Source: Ruegeria arenilitoris
Lineage (GTDB): Bacteria; Pseudomonadota; Alphaproteobacteria; Rhodobacterales; Rhodobacteraceae
Direction of reading: 5' to 3'
Length of the DNA: 64,000 nt
NCBI RefSeq assembly: GCF_013031355.1
Contig: NZ_WPZO01000001.1
Location: forward strand, 868,001 to 932,000
The position numbers and the translations under genes were made by a program. The notes beneath the pieces were generated by a model. That model was given only the letters and a program-made list of their open reading frames with translations. It was not told the origin of the DNA and did not search any database. The stretch's first letter is position 1. Each line of letters starts with the position of its first letter. Shown here one piece after another: positions 17,127-26,871 of the stretch.

Positions 17127-20100
17127 TCAACGGTCTGATGCGGGTGCTCCGAAAGTTCGCTTCGGTTCATCTGGTTTGACCGGCAGCGCATTGGGCCCGT
17201 CAGTGACTTTGGGTGCCGGCGGCCTCAGCAGGTTGCGCAGGAACAGCGGTGCCAATCCGGATAGAGGGTTGACCGACACTTTCGGTTGTCGCAGCGGCCC
17301 GGTCAGAGTATAGTTGAATCCAATGATGCCCTCGCCCTTCTTGGTAAAGACACTTCCAATCGCATTGACCAGATAGATCGGAGAGATTGCGCCGCGCAGG
17401 TTCAGCAATCCGTTAACCGTGTCGATGGTGCCGTCAAAAGACAGGCCCATCGAAGGCCCGACCGCACTACCGCTGAGAACTTTGACCTGCGTTGGCGTGA
17501 TACGCATCCGGCTATCGATGGTTCCGAAAAAGATGCCCTGCCCGGCCATTTCATCCAGCAGACCCACAAGGCTGATGGCATTCAGCAGCGCGGCCATCGC
17601 CGGTGCGTCCTTGATGCGCGTGTCCGTGATTTTCAGGTTTACATCGTAGTTACCGGGGCCCGCGACCGGTTCCAGTTGCAGGTTCATCGATCCGCCGCGC
17701 GCCTGCGTGATCATTCCGGCAGATCGCAGAACCGCACCCGCATCACCCGAGGTCAGCGTTACCGCACTGCGGCCTGCGCGCGGCGAGACCTGCCCGCGCA
17801 CCGCGGCACCGCCGTTCACCTTGGCGGTGAAGGCACCGTTAACGCCTCTGGTGGTCTGAAACGCGCCTTTGAACCCGGTCAGGGCAATGGTCTCGGTGAC
17901 TTGCAGGCGATCCAGCGTCACATCCAGACGCGGACCGGGCCCGGACGCTCCGCCACCGCTACTACCGAAATTCGCGCGCCCAAGGTTCATTACGCCGCCC
18001 AACACACGGATATCCGGCACAGAACCGCCGCTATTGACCAGTTCGGCTGGCACCGCCAACCAATTGCCCAGATCGAACGAGCTGAACCGAACCCGGTCAA
18101 AATCCCCGTTGCGGAACGAGATCGAGGCAGTGGTACGCAACCCGGCAGCGTCCAGCTTAAGCTCATCCACACGCAGGTTGCTGCCCAGCGTCGCCGCGAC
18201 GGTCATCGAGCCGGTCGAGCCCGCCCCCTTGCGCCAGCCCAGTTCGGGAATGGACAGAGCGACACCCGCCAGGTTGGATGACGCCGTCAGTTTCGGCGGT
18301 GTACCGGCACCGATGCCCAACGTGATATCGGCTGTGCCCTGTCCGGTCAGCATCCCCTGCGGCAGACCGGCCTTCAACTCGGTCATCAGGCGGGGGGACA
18401 GTTCGATCTGCCCAGTCAGTTCGCTGCGCTGTGGTTCGGTGCCTCCGATGGGCTGACGCCAGGTGGCCCGTAACGGAACATCGCCAAACAGCCCGTTGCC
18501 CGAAACCTCAACCCCGGTCTGGTCACCCTGAAGGTCAAGCCGGGCGGCGCTGACCGAAAATCCAGGCACCAACCTGTCGCTTTTCACGTCGTCAATCTCG
18601 CCCAGAAAGTGGAACTCGGTCTCTTCGAACTTCAGGCCTTTCTTCATCGGCAAAGACAGAGTGCCGGCCAGGCTCACCTCACCCGCCGCCAGATCGACAG
18701 GCAGGTTCGCCTTGGTCAGCAGCTCAAGCGGTGGCCGATCCAGCAGCGACATTGCCGCCGTAACACTGCCTTTGGCGGTGATCCGGGTGATCGACGGAGA
18801 CACTCCTTTGATACTCGTGTCAGGGATAATGAACGAGGTGCCGGTGGCATCAATGGAACCACCCTGATCCGCAATAACGACCCCGGATTCTGCCGTAGCC
18901 GTGAACCGGTTGTTGATCAGACTGGCCTGCCCCTGCGCATTAACAAGCGGCGGCAAGGTCTTGGCAAATCGTATCTTTGCCTTATCGAACCCGAAATCCA
19001 GATAGATATCCGGCTTGTTTCCGGGCAGCAGCCGCAAGGCAAAATCAACGTCCGAGAACTGCCCCTCATAGAGGTTGTCCGCCACCCATATCCGCGGCTT
19101 CGGCGCCAGACGGTCTGGCCAGTAGTCCAGCAACTGATCCGCATTCATGTGGTCCAGATGCGCATCCACCTGCACCGCCCAGCCTTCCGGTTCGCCGGTC
19201 AACTTGCCCGAGCCCAGCAGTTGATAATTGGCGTCCTGGACCATGATCTGTCCCAGTCGCAACTCGAACGGGGCCAATTTCATCTGCATGTCCAGCTCGG
19301 CCCGCGCTAATTTCAACGATTCAGGGAACAGGTTGGCCGGGTTGATGTTGATGCTGCTGAAGCTCAGCTGCGAGGTCAGGCTTTCCAGCGCACCGTTTTC
19401 GATTCCGTTCAAAAAGGCCTTACCCTCACCCTGAAACGCTCCCCAGGCCGAGACCACCGACACTTCGTTGAAATCCAATTCCTGACGGCTGGGGGTGTAG
19501 GTGAAATAGGTGCTGGCGGATTCAAACGGGATCGGGCGCGTTTCCTGTGTCGGCTGCACCGCACCCGCCCCGAGGTTCAATGTTGCAAATACTGGCCCCA
19601 GCGCCGAGTTGCTGTCGACACTACCGCGTAAAGCACCCGAGATTGGCGCCTTTAGTACTTGCAGCCAGGACAGTGCAAGGGTCTGCCCGGCAAGGTCCTC
19701 GGCGGGCAGATCCGTGATCGCGACGCCGAACCGTGCCTCAGGCGTGCCCAGAACGCTGGTATAGTTCGCCTCAATCGAGCTGGCATAGTCGCGCCCGGTC
19801 AGAACCGAGAATCCGGTGGCCAGATGCATTTCGTCCCCGCTGCGGGTGGCCGTGATGTGGCCGCCGTCAAATACCCAGGCGCGGCCCAATCGCAGATCCT
19901 TGTAATCAAGCGTCAGGGAGTCCAATTCGACCGAACGCAGCCCCGACAGGATCGGTGAAAGGAACACATCATCCGATTGCTCGATCAGTTGCGCCAGATC
20001 CGGTGCCTCCTGCACCGGGGCACTTCCCGACCCGACGGTCAGCGATAAGGCACCGTCCAGCCCCCGGGTCAAATCGAATTGCGCCCCCCGTACGCTGATA

Positions 20101-20513
20101 CGGCGCGGGCGAATCTGCCCACGCAGCAAACCGCGCATGGACAGGCGGGTGCGCAAATCCGAAACCCGCGCAATCTGCTGCCCGGCGGCATCGCTGATGG
20201 TAACATCCGTCAATTTCAGACGAGGCCGCCAGTCTTCGTTGACGATGAAGCTGGCATCACCAAAGCTGAATTTCAGCCCGCCCAGGCTTTGCTCCAGCCT
20301 TTGTTCGACCTTGTGGCGCACCCATTCTGGCGCGTGCAGGTTCTGACCGAATAGAAAAAACCAGCCCGCAAACACCAGCAAGCCAATCGACAGGCACGTC
20401 CAGATGGAAAAATGCGCGGCAATACGACGCTTCGAGCGGCGCCGCCGGGGTTTCCCGGGCTGCGTCGCACTTTTGTCTTCGTGCTGCACCAATTTTTTAT
20501 CCACGCCTTCCAA
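17127..20513 (-). CDS. Large AsmA/YhdP-like protein (DUF3971, AsmA C-terminal)
   Basis: Inner-membrane-anchored periplasmic protein of 1128 residues. A basic cytoplasmic tail ([10 protein letters not shown]) precedes one membrane helix (about 35-55, [20 protein letters not shown]) and then a long beta-rich periplasmic body, with a DUF3971-like region in the middle and an AsmA-like domain near the C-terminus ([17 protein letters not shown]). Proteins of this architecture (YhdP, TamB) form bridges that carry phospholipid to the outer membrane; that role is inferred by analogy. The start is a TTG at 20513 or GTG at 20504. It diverges from bcp and precedes queA. Confidence 0.83.
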   Translation of the reverse strand: MEGVDKKLVQHEDKSATQPGKPRRRRSKRRIAAHFSIWTCLSIGLLVFAGWFFLFGQNLHAPEWVRHKVEQRLEQSLGGLKFSFGDASFIVNEDWRPRLKLTDVTISDAAGQQIARVSDLRTRLSMRGLLRGQIRPRRISVRGAQFDLTRGLDGALSLTVGSGSAPVQEAPDLAQLIEQSDDVFLSPILSGLRSVELDSLTLDYKDLRLGRAWVFDGGHITATRSGDEMHLATGFSVLTGRDYASSIEANYTSVLGTPEARFGVAITDLPAEDLAGQTLALSWLQVLKAPISGALRGSVDSNSALGPVFATLNLGAGAVQPTQETRPIPFESASTYFTYTPSRQELDFNEVSVVSAWGAFQGEGKAFLNGIENGALESLTSQLSFSSININPANLFPESLKLARAELDMQMKLAPFELRLGQIMVQDANYQLLGSGKLTGEPEGWAVQVDAHLDHMNADQLLDYWPDRLAPKPRIWVADNLYEGQFSDVDFALRLLPGNKPDIYLDFGFDKAKIRFAKTLPPLVNAQGQASLINNRFTATAESGVVIADQGGSIDATGTSFIIPDTSIKGVSPSITRITAKGSVTAAMSLLDRPPLELLTKANLPVDLAAGEVSLAGTLSLPMKKGLKFEETEFHFLGEIDDVKSDRLVPGFSVSAARLDLQGDQTGVEVSGNGLFGDVPLRATWRQPIGGTEPQRSELTGQIELSPRLMTELKAGLPQGMLTGQGTADITLGIGAGTPPKLTASSNLAGVALSIPELGWRKGAGSTGSMTVAATLGSNLRVDELKLDAAGLRTTASISFRNGDFDRVRFSSFDLGNWLAVPAELVNSGGSVPDIRVLGGVMNLGRANFGSSGGGASGPGPRLDVTLDRLQVTETIALTGFKGAFQTTRGVNGAFTAKVNGGAAVRGQVSPRAGRSAVTLTSGDAGAVLRSAGMITQARGGSMNLQLEPVAGPGNYDVNLKITDTRIKDAPAMAALLNAISLVGLLDEMAGQGIFFGTIDSRMRITPTQVKVLSGSAVGPSMGLSFDGTIDTVNGLLNLRGAISPIYLVNAIGSVFTKKGEGIIGFNYTLTGPLRQPKVSVNPLSGLAPLFLRNLLRPPAPKVTDGPNALPVKPDEPKRTFGAPASDR

Positions 20514-20572
20514 CCCGCTTGCGCCGCCCTATGATCTCGGGCAGCCCTTAAAAAACTTTAGCGGAGTTTCCA

Positions 20573-21034
20573 ATGCCCGACGTTTCAGACATCGCCCCTG
20601 ATTTCACTTTGCCCCGCGACGGAGGCGGCGAGGTCACCTTGTCGGCCCTACGCGGTGGCACAGTGGTTCTGTTCTTCTATCCTCGTGATGATACGCCGGG
20701 CTGCACCAAGGAATCCATCGGTTTCTCGGAACAACTTCAAGCCTTTGCCGATGCCGGTGCTCAAGTTTTCGGCATCTCGCGCGATAGCGTCGCCAAGCAC
20801 GACAAGTTTGTTGCCAAGCACAGCCTGACCACGCCGCTTTTGTCGGATGAAGGCTCCTCGGTCTGCGAGGATTACGGCGTGTGGGTTGAAAAGAACATGT
20901 ACGGGCGCAAGTCGATGGGGATCGAACGTTCGACCTTTATCATCGACGCCGAGGGCAAGATCGCCCGCGTCTGGCGCAAGGTCAAAGTGCCCGGTCACGT
21001 GGACGAGGTGCTGGAGGCCGTGCGCGCCCTGTGA
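20573..21034 (+). CDS. bcp: Thioredoxin-dependent peroxiredoxin, Bcp/PrxQ type
   Basis: Cytoplasmic peroxiredoxin of 153 residues that reduces hydrogen and organic peroxides. The peroxidatic cysteine is C44 in FFYPRDDTPGCTKE. The usual resolving cysteine five residues later (as in E. coli Bcp) is isoleucine here, and the only other cysteine is C98 in SSVCEDYG. The enzyme may therefore act as a one-Cys form or use C98. Start ATG has GGAG at six bases. It diverges from the AsmA-like gene and lies 64 bp before the DUF455 gene on the same strand. Confidence 0.93.
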   Translation: MPDVSDIAPDFTLPRDGGGEVTLSALRGGTVVLFFYPRDDTPGCTKESIGFSEQLQAFADAGAQVFGISRDSVAKHDKFVAKHSLTTPLLSDEGSSVCEDYGVWVEKNMYGRKSMGIERSTFIIDAEGKIARVWRKVKVPGHVDEVLEAVRAL

Positions 21035-21098
21035 CCCCTCTCGACCACGGTCGCCATCCGGTCTAAGACCCGCGCACCTGACCAAGCGGAGATACCCG

Positions 21099-21935
21099 GT
21101 GTCGAAAACACTGACCCAGATGGCGACCGAAGTTCTGACCACGGCGGACGGGCGGGAAAAGACCGCCCTGTCCAAACGCCATGCGTCGGCGTGGTTCGCA
21201 TCCCGCAAAGGGGAAGCGCCCGCGATGGAGATCGGCACCGCGTCGCCCCCGTTGCAACCGGCGCGACCGGATCGGCCCGAATTGCTGTCTCCACGCGAGG
21301 TTCCGAAACGCAAACCTGGAACCGAGGCGGGGCGCATCGCCCTGCTGCATGCGGTCGCGCATATCGAGTTGAACGCGGTTGACCTGCATTGGGACATCAT
21401 CGCTCGCTTTGGTCACATACCGATGCCCATCGGCTTTTACGATGACTGGGTCAAATGCGCCGAGGAGGAGTCGCGCCATTTCGAGATGGTCTGTGATTGT
21501 CTGGAAAGCATGGGCAGCCACTACGGCGCCCTGCCCGCCCATGCTGGCATGTGGCGCGCCGCCGAAGATACGGCCGAGGATCTGATGGGGCGCCTGGCCG
21601 TGGTTCCCATGGTGCTCGAGGCACGCGGTCTGGACGTCACCCCCGGCATGATCGACATCTTCCGCAAGGCCAAGGACGAAAAGGCAATCGCGGCGCTCGA
21701 GGTCATCTATGCCGAAGAGGTCGGCCATGTGGCCTATGGCTCGAAATGGTTCCATTTCCTGTGTGGGCGCGAAAATGCCGACCCCAAGGATGTGTTTCAC
21801 CAACTGGTGCGGCGCTACTTCCACGGGGTGTTGAAGCCTCCGTTCAACGAGGAAAAACGCGCCGAGGCCGGGCTGCCGCCCGACTTCTACTGGCCGCTGA
21901 CGGAAGACCTGCCGCCGCCCGGATCCGCGCATTAA
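21099..21935 (+). CDS. DUF455 family ferritin-like protein
   Basis: Protein of 278 residues with a ferritin-like four-helix core. Candidate di-metal ligands are visible in HAVAHIELNAVDLHWD, KCAEEESRHFEMV and IYAEEVGHVAYG, the Glu and Glu-x-x-His pairs expected of this fold. Function is not established; some relatives are annotated as rhamnan synthesis-related or tRNA-modifying-like. The GTG at 21099 has GGAG seven bases before it, and ATG 21120 (MATEVLTT) is the alternative. It probably shares a transcript with bcp. Confidence 0.78.
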   Translation: MSKTLTQMATEVLTTADGREKTALSKRHASAWFASRKGEAPAMEIGTASPPLQPARPDRPELLSPREVPKRKPGTEAGRIALLHAVAHIELNAVDLHWDIIARFGHIPMPIGFYDDWVKCAEEESRHFEMVCDCLESMGSHYGALPAHAGMWRAAEDTAEDLMGRLAVVPMVLEARGLDVTPGMIDIFRKAKDEKAIAALEVIYAEEVGHVAYGSKWFHFLCGRENADPKDVFHQLVRRYFHGVLKPPFNEEKRAEAGLPPDFYWPLTEDLPPPGSAH

Positions 21936-22114
21936 ACGCGCTCAACTTGACGTTATCGGCAATTTCCCGCCGAGAATTGGCGGGAATATGGGGCATTCTT
22001 GTGTGAACTGGTTAACAAACTTGCCCAAAGCACGCGCCCGCTCTATGCAATGCGCCCAAGGGACGGACATCACTCACAACCGGTCCCGATCTTGGGGATG
22101 AGAGGTGAAGACGC

Positions 22115-23440
22115 GTGCGAACACGTCTGGCAATCAAACTACACTCACTGCTCGAGCGGCATTTCCCGGAACGCCGGGTTTTCCTGAAATCTGACAACGA
22201 CACGCGGTTCATCCGGCTCAGTTCGGAAACGCAGGTCGCGGCTGTCGCCGGTGTTGCGGTGATCGTCGGCTGGACGGCCGTTGCCACGGCGATTCTGCTG
22301 ATGGACAGCATCGGGTCGGGCAACTTCCGCGAACAGGCCAAACGGGATCAGGCAACCTATCAGGAACGTCTGAACATCCTGTCCACCGAACGCGACGCCC
22401 GCGCTCAAGAGGCTCTGGCCGCACAGGACCGGTTCAACGCGGCGCTGAAACAGATTTCCGCGATGCAGTCGGAACTGCTGGCCTCGGAAAACCGCCGTCG
22501 CGAGCTTGAGACCGGGATCGAGGTGATCCAGACCACCCTGCGCGCCACTATGAAACAGCGCGAAGAGGCCCGTACCGAACTGGCCGACGTACAGGTCGAG
22601 GCCGGTGACGGCGACATGTACGTGACCGCTCTGGCCTCGCCAGAACAGATGAACTTTATGACCGAGGCGCTGGCCCGCACCGCGCAGGAGCGCGACCAGA
22701 TTGCGGCAGATGCCAAGGACGCACTGGACCAGCGCGACGAGCTTGAGCTGGAAATCCAGCTGATGCAGGAACGCAGCGACGAGATCTTCCGCCAGTTGGA
22801 AGAGGCGATGGTGATCTCAGTCGAGCCACTGGACAAGATGTTCCGCCAGGCCGGTATGCCCACCGACCGTATTATTGAAGAGGTCCGCCGCGGTTACAGC
22901 GGTATGGGCGGACCCCTGACCCCCATCTCATTCAGCACGCGCGGCGAGGACCTGACCCCCGACGAGATCCGCGCAAATGTTTTGCTGCAGCAGATGGATC
23001 AGCTGAACCTGTACCGCCTTGCCGCCGAAAAAGCGCCGTTCGCCAATCCGGTGAATTCCGTGGTGCGGTTTACCAGTGGTTTCGGCACGCGCCGGGACCC
23101 GAAAACCGGCGGGCGGCGCATGCATAACGGCGTCGATTTTGCTGGTGCTCAGGGCACGGATATCTTCGCCACCGCAGATGGCGTAGTCACCCATGCAGGC
23201 TGGCAATCCGGTTTCGGGCGGCTGGTTAAGATCCGCCACGCCTTTGGAATTGAGACACTTTACGCCCATAACACCAAGATCCGCGTCAAGGTTGGTCAAA
23301 GGGTCTCGCGCGGGGATCATATTGCTGATATGGGTAGCACCGGACGGTCTACCGGCACGCATTTACACTATGAAGTCCGCGTAAACGGAAAACCTGTAAA
23401 CCCAATGACTTACATCAAGGCTGCGAGAAATGTTTTCTAA
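22115..23440 (+). CDS. M23-family peptidoglycan endopeptidase with coiled coil
   Basis: Membrane-anchored LytM/M23 zinc peptidase of 441 residues. A short cytoplasmic segment is followed by one membrane helix (about 42-65, VAAVAGVAVIVGWTAVATAILL), a long periplasmic coiled coil (about 70-240) and the catalytic domain (about 320-430) with zinc residues in RRMHNGVDFAG and GTHLHYEVRVNG. The coiled coil resembles EnvC/NlpD-type regulators, but the intact HxxxD and HxH motifs suggest an active enzyme. The GTG start is at 22115. The 3' end overlaps the bactofilin gene by eleven bases; such pairs are linked to cell shape in other proteobacteria. Confidence 0.88.
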   Translation: MRTRLAIKLHSLLERHFPERRVFLKSDNDTRFIRLSSETQVAAVAGVAVIVGWTAVATAILLMDSIGSGNFREQAKRDQATYQERLNILSTERDARAQEALAAQDRFNAALKQISAMQSELLASENRRRELETGIEVIQTTLRATMKQREEARTELADVQVEAGDGDMYVTALASPEQMNFMTEALARTAQERDQIAADAKDALDQRDELELEIQLMQERSDEIFRQLEEAMVISVEPLDKMFRQAGMPTDRIIEEVRRGYSGMGGPLTPISFSTRGEDLTPDEIRANVLLQQMDQLNLYRLAAEKAPFANPVNSVVRFTSGFGTRRDPKTGGRRMHNGVDFAGAQGTDIFATADGVVTHAGWQSGFGRLVKIRHAFGIETLYAHNTKIRVKVGQRVSRGDHIADMGSTGRSTGTHLHYEVRVNGKPVNPMTYIKAARNVF

Positions 23441-23930
23441 GAGCAAAATCAACGAACCCGCATCCAACGCTCCTGAGACGGCAAAGCCTGCCGCTCCGGC
23501 GACCCCTGCGGCCCCTGCACCGGCAGAAAACAAGGCCAGCACTGCGCCCAAGCCCAAGCCTCCGGCATCGGTTCTGTCCTCGGATCTGCACATCACGGGT
23601 AACCTGAAGACCACCGGCGACATTCAGGTCGAAGGTACGGTCGAAGGCGACATCCGCGCGCATCTGCTGACCATTGGCGAAACCGCCACCATCAAAGGCG
23701 AAGTCACCGCCGATGACGTCGTAATCAACGGCCGCATCGTGGGCCGCGTGCGCGGTCTGAAAGTGCGCCTGACCTCGACCGCGCGTGTCGAAGGCGACAT
23801 CATCCACAAGACCATCGCCATCGAAAGCGGCGCGCATTTCGAAGGTTCGGTGCAGCGTCAGGACGATCCGCTGAACCCGGGCCGCAGCGCCAAGGCCGGC
23901 GCCAACCCGGCGGCAGAGGTCAAGCAGTAA
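23430..23930 (+). CDS. Bactofilin
   Basis: Cytoskeletal polymer-forming protein of 166 residues. A disordered Ala/Pro/Lys-rich N-terminus (1-50) precedes the beta-helical bactofilin core (about 52-145; DLHITGNLKTTGDIQVEGTVEG, VVINGRIVGRVRGLKVRL). A short disordered tail ends the protein. It overlaps the upstream M23 peptidase by eleven bases, so translation is probably coupled. Known bactofilins recruit or restrain such peptidases to set local curvature; that link here is inferred. Confidence 0.92.
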   Translation: MFSKSKINEPASNAPETAKPAAPATPAAPAPAENKASTAPKPKPPASVLSSDLHITGNLKTTGDIQVEGTVEGDIRAHLLTIGETATIKGEVTADDVVINGRIVGRVRGLKVRLTSTARVEGDIIHKTIAIESGAHFEGSVQRQDDPLNPGRSAKAGANPAAEVKQ

Positions 23931-23956
23931 CGCTGACCTGGTATCCGAATACATAA

Positions 23957-23988
23957 ACGCCGCGGGTCACCCTGCGGCGTTTTTCTTT
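23957..23988 (+). terminator. Intrinsic terminator after the bactofilin gene
   Basis: Stem ACGCCGC (23957-23963) with GCGGCGT (23974-23980), an inner GGG/CCC extension, and a T-rich tail TTTTCTTTT. Confidence 0.85.
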
Positions 23989-24027
23989 TGCTCTTGCCGA
24001 TGAGGCCGGTCGGTATAGGGTTCTGAC

Positions 24028-24837
24028 ATGCTGGTCTTTTTCTCAATCCTCCTGCTGATCGCGGGCTTTTTTCTGTACCGCCACTGGTCCAAGTCGCAGG
24101 CGCGGCAAGAGTTGCTGGCCACCCCTCTGACCGACCACCAACGCAATGTCATCGAACAGCAGGTGCCACTGACCCGCCGCCTGCCCCCTGATCTGCGGGC
24201 CAAACTGGACGGCAAGGTGAACCTGTTTCTGAACCAGGTACAATTCTACGGCTGCGACGGGCTGGAGGTCACCGAAGAAATGGAGCTTGCCATCGCCGCG
24301 CAGGCCAGTCTGCTGCTGGTGAATAGTGACCTCTGGTATGATCACCTGACAACGATCCTGATCTATCCCAATGCCTTCAAGTCGCGCCAACGCAGGCAGG
24401 AGGGCTATGTCTTCAGCGAGAAGGAAATCGTGCGTACCGGGGAAAGCTGGGATCGTGGGCCGGTGATCCTGTCGTGGCGACACAGCAAGGCAGGGGCGAT
24501 GAATGACCGGGACGGTCAGAACGTCGTGCTGCACGAGTTTGCGCATCAGGTCGACGACCTGTCAGGCGGTACCAACGGCGTTCCGATCCTCAGCGACGGG
24601 CAGAGCTTTGCCGAATGGGAACGCGTCTTTCTGACCGCCTATGACGCCCATGTGCGCGCTGTGGAACACGGTCAGCACACAGTCATTGACCCCTATGGAG
24701 CGACCGGCCACGAAGAGTTCTTTGCCGTCTCAGTCGAGGTTTTCTTTGAACAGCCACGGCAACTGAAAGCCGCCGTTCCCGACGTGTACGAACAGTTGTC
24801 GAAACTGTTTCGGCTGGACCCGGCCAGTTGGGGGTAA
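24028..24837 (+). CDS. MtfA-like zinc-dependent peptidase (M90)
   Basis: Protein of 269 residues with a hydrophobic N-terminal helix (LVFFSILLLIAGFFLYRHW) and an M90 domain. The gluzincin motif is HEFAHQVDDLSGG, followed by the second-helix motif EEFFAVSVEVFFEQP that supplies the third ligand. E. coli MtfA binds the Mlc repressor and cleaves peptides; whether this membrane-anchored relative does so is not known. It stands between terminators and forms its own transcription unit. Confidence 0.87.
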   Translation: MLVFFSILLLIAGFFLYRHWSKSQARQELLATPLTDHQRNVIEQQVPLTRRLPPDLRAKLDGKVNLFLNQVQFYGCDGLEVTEEMELAIAAQASLLLVNSDLWYDHLTTILIYPNAFKSRQRRQEGYVFSEKEIVRTGESWDRGPVILSWRHSKAGAMNDRDGQNVVLHEFAHQVDDLSGGTNGVPILSDGQSFAEWERVFLTAYDAHVRAVEHGQHTVIDPYGATGHEEFFAVSVEVFFEQPRQLKAAVPDVYEQLSKLFRLDPASWG

Positions 24838-24959
24838 CCCCCAGTCAAAACCGACGATTCATTTCTGAACAGGGCTTTTGAAATTTCCCCGTTTCCCACC
24901 GTTTCACAAAACGTGATTTTTGAATTAACCTTAAATCAGTGTTTTCAGGAGGGATTTTC

Positions 24960-25646
24960 ATGTCATCAAAACTCATGGCCGAGTTTTTCGGCACGTTCTG
25001 GCTGGTGTTGGGTGGCTGCGGCAGCGCTGTATTGGCGGCAGGCGTTGCAGATGTTGGCATCGGCTGGCTGGGTGTTTCCTTTGCCTTCGGCCTGACGGTT
25101 CTGACCATGGCTTATGCGGTCGGCCATATTTCGGGCGGTCATTTCAACCCGGCGGTCAGCCTTGGCCTGATGATGGGCGGCAGGTTCCCGGCAAAGGAGC
25201 TGATCCCCTATTGGATCGCGCAGGTGATCGGCGCAATTGCCGCCGCAGCCGTCCTGTATCTGATCGTCAGCGGCGCGCCGGGGTTCGAAGGTGTCGGCGG
25301 GTTTGCCTCGAACGGGTACGGCGAAGCGTCACCCGAGGGCTATTCGATGATGTCCGCATTGGTGATCGAGATCGTGATGACCGCCTTTTTCATCATCGTC
25401 ATCCTTGGTGCAACGTCCAACTTTGCGCCCGACGGGTTCGCCCCGATCGCCATTGGCCTGTGCCTGACGCTAATCCACCTAATCTCGATTCCGGTGACTA
25501 ACACGTCGGTCAACCCGGCGCGGTCGACTGGCGTAGCGCTGTTTGCTGATGCGCCGGCCCTGTCGCAGCTTTGGCTGTTCTGGGTCGCCCCGCTGATCGG
25601 TGCCGCTATCGGAGCTCTGATCTGGCAGGCGATGGGCGACGACTGA
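24960..25646 (+). CDS. aqpZ: Aquaporin (AqpZ type)
   Basis: Inner-membrane water channel of 228 residues with six membrane helices and two half-helices. Both pore motifs are intact: HFNPAVS (N63-A65) and SVNPARSTG, whose arginine after the second NPA belongs to the selectivity filter of water-specific channels. The start has the near-perfect ribosome site AGGAGGG six bases upstream. It is monocistronic, ending in a strong bidirectional terminator shared with the cyclophilin genes. Confidence 0.94.
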   Translation: MSSKLMAEFFGTFWLVLGGCGSAVLAAGVADVGIGWLGVSFAFGLTVLTMAYAVGHISGGHFNPAVSLGLMMGGRFPAKELIPYWIAQVIGAIAAAAVLYLIVSGAPGFEGVGGFASNGYGEASPEGYSMMSALVIEIVMTAFFIIVILGATSNFAPDGFAPIAIGLCLTLIHLISIPVTNTSVNPARSTGVALFADAPALSQLWLFWVAPLIGAAIGALIWQAMGDD

Positions 25647-25651
25647 GCGTG

Positions 25652-25686
25652 AAAAAGCCCCGAAGCGGAATGCGTCGGGGCTTTTT
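25652..25686. terminator. Bidirectional terminator between aqpZ and the cyclophilins
   Basis: Arms AAAAAGCCCCGA (25652-25663) and TCGGGGCTTTTT (25675-25686), giving a G+C stem with a T-run on both strands, between converging genes. Confidence 0.92.
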
Positions 25687-25689
25687 GTA

Positions 25690-26238
25690 TTATTCGGTGA
25701 CGGTGACTTTTTTCATCACGTCCGGTTGACCGATAACGGCGCCGTTCGGGCCGTCACCGCGCTTGATCGCATCAACCACATCCATGCCGTCGGTCACCTG
25801 ACCAACAACCGTGTACTGGCCGTTCAGGAACGGGCCCGGTTCAAACATGATGAAGAACTGCGAGTTCGCGCTGTCCGGGTCCTGCGCCCGCGCCATACCG
25901 ACAACGCCACGGTCATAATTGTAATCCGAGAACTCGGCAGGCAGGTTAGGACGATCAGACCCACCGGTACCAGCGCGGCGCATGTCACCACCGATCCGGC
26001 CATATTCAACGTCGCCGGTCTGTGCCATGAACCCGTCGATCACGCGGTGGAACACCACGCCGTCATACTTACCCTCAGCGGCCAGAGCGCTGATCTGCTC
26101 GACATGCTTGGGGGCGAGGTCCTCGAACAGGTCGACGGTGACGGTGCCATTGGCGCCCTCGCCTTCGATCTCGATCTGAAGCCCGGTGGCCAGCGCAGGG
26201 CTGGCCAGCAAGGCAAAGGCTGCGGCCAGCTTATACAT
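25690..26238 (-). CDS. Periplasmic peptidyl-prolyl cis-trans isomerase (cyclophilin)
   Basis: Cyclophilin of 182 residues with a signal peptide (MYKLAAAFALLASPALA). Active-site blocks are VVFHRVIDGFMAQTGD, NSQFFIMFEPGPFLNGQYTVVGQV and a central GGSDRPNLPAEF. It speeds folding at prolyl bonds of exported proteins. ATG 26238 has AAGG upstream and overlaps the end of the cytoplasmic cyclophilin gene by eight bases, so the pair is one operon. The two proteins are clearly related and probably arose by duplication, one gaining a signal peptide. Confidence 0.93.
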   Translation of the reverse strand: MYKLAAAFALLASPALATGLQIEIEGEGANGTVTVDLFEDLAPKHVEQISALAAEGKYDGVVFHRVIDGFMAQTGDVEYGRIGGDMRRAGTGGSDRPNLPAEFSDYNYDRGVVGMARAQDPDSANSQFFIMFEPGPFLNGQYTVVGQVTDGMDVVDAIKRGDGPNGAVIGQPDVMKKVTVTE

Positions 26239-26737
26239 CTGCCGCCACCTTGACACTGATCATGCGATCCGGGTTCGCAGGCGGCTCGCCACGAACGATG
26301 GTGTCCACATGCTCCATGCCGTCGATGACGCGGCCATAAACGGTGTATTGGCCGTTCAGGAAGTGGTTGTCCTTGAAGTTGATGAAGAATTGCGAGTTGG
26401 CCGAGTTCGGGTTCTGCGAACGTGCCGCACCCAGGGTGCCCCGGTCATGCGGCAGCTTGGAAAACTCAGCTGGAACGTTCGGCAGCGACGAGCCACCGGT
26501 GCCCGCCATACGCAGGTTGAACCCGTCTTCCATGTCGCCATGCTGTACGTCGCCGGTCTGCGCCATGAACCCGTCGATCACACGGTGGAAGGCCACGTTG
26601 TCATACTCACCACCACGCGCCAGTTCTTTCATCCGGGCGCTGTGCTGAGGCGCTACGTCTGGCAGCAGTTCGATAACGACATTGCCGTCTTTCAGCTCGA
26701 TGATGATGGTGTTTTCGGGATCCTTGATCTCGGCCAT
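26231..26737 (-). CDS. ppiB: Cytoplasmic peptidyl-prolyl cis-trans isomerase (cyclophilin)
   Basis: Cyclophilin of 168 residues without a signal peptide. Catalytic blocks are NVAFHRVIDGFMAQTGDVQ (Arg and Gln of the active site) and SQFFINFKDNHFLNGQYTVYG. The start has a strong AGGAGG site. It is the first gene of a two-cyclophilin operon and overlaps the next gene by eight bases. It diverges from pgk. Confidence 0.95.
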   Translation of the reverse strand: MAEIKDPENTIIIELKDGNVVIELLPDVAPQHSARMKELARGGEYDNVAFHRVIDGFMAQTGDVQHGDMEDGFNLRMAGTGGSSLPNVPAEFSKLPHDRGTLGAARSQNPNSANSQFFINFKDNHFLNGQYTVYGRVIDGMEHVDTIVRGEPPANPDRMISVKVAADV

Positions 26738-26871
26738 GAGGCCCTCCTGTCGTTTAACTTGCGCAAATACCTATGATGCGAGCGCGCGAATGCCAAGTGA
26801 CGCATTGACCTGAGGGCAAAATGCAGGAAAAGAACCGCCTAAATCTGTTTCACATTTCCGAGGATTGCACG

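Noticed and set aside
25763..25775. TTGAT-CGC-ATCAA, an Fnr-like repeat
   Set aside because: The spacer is three bases rather than four and it lies inside the cyclophilin coding sequence.
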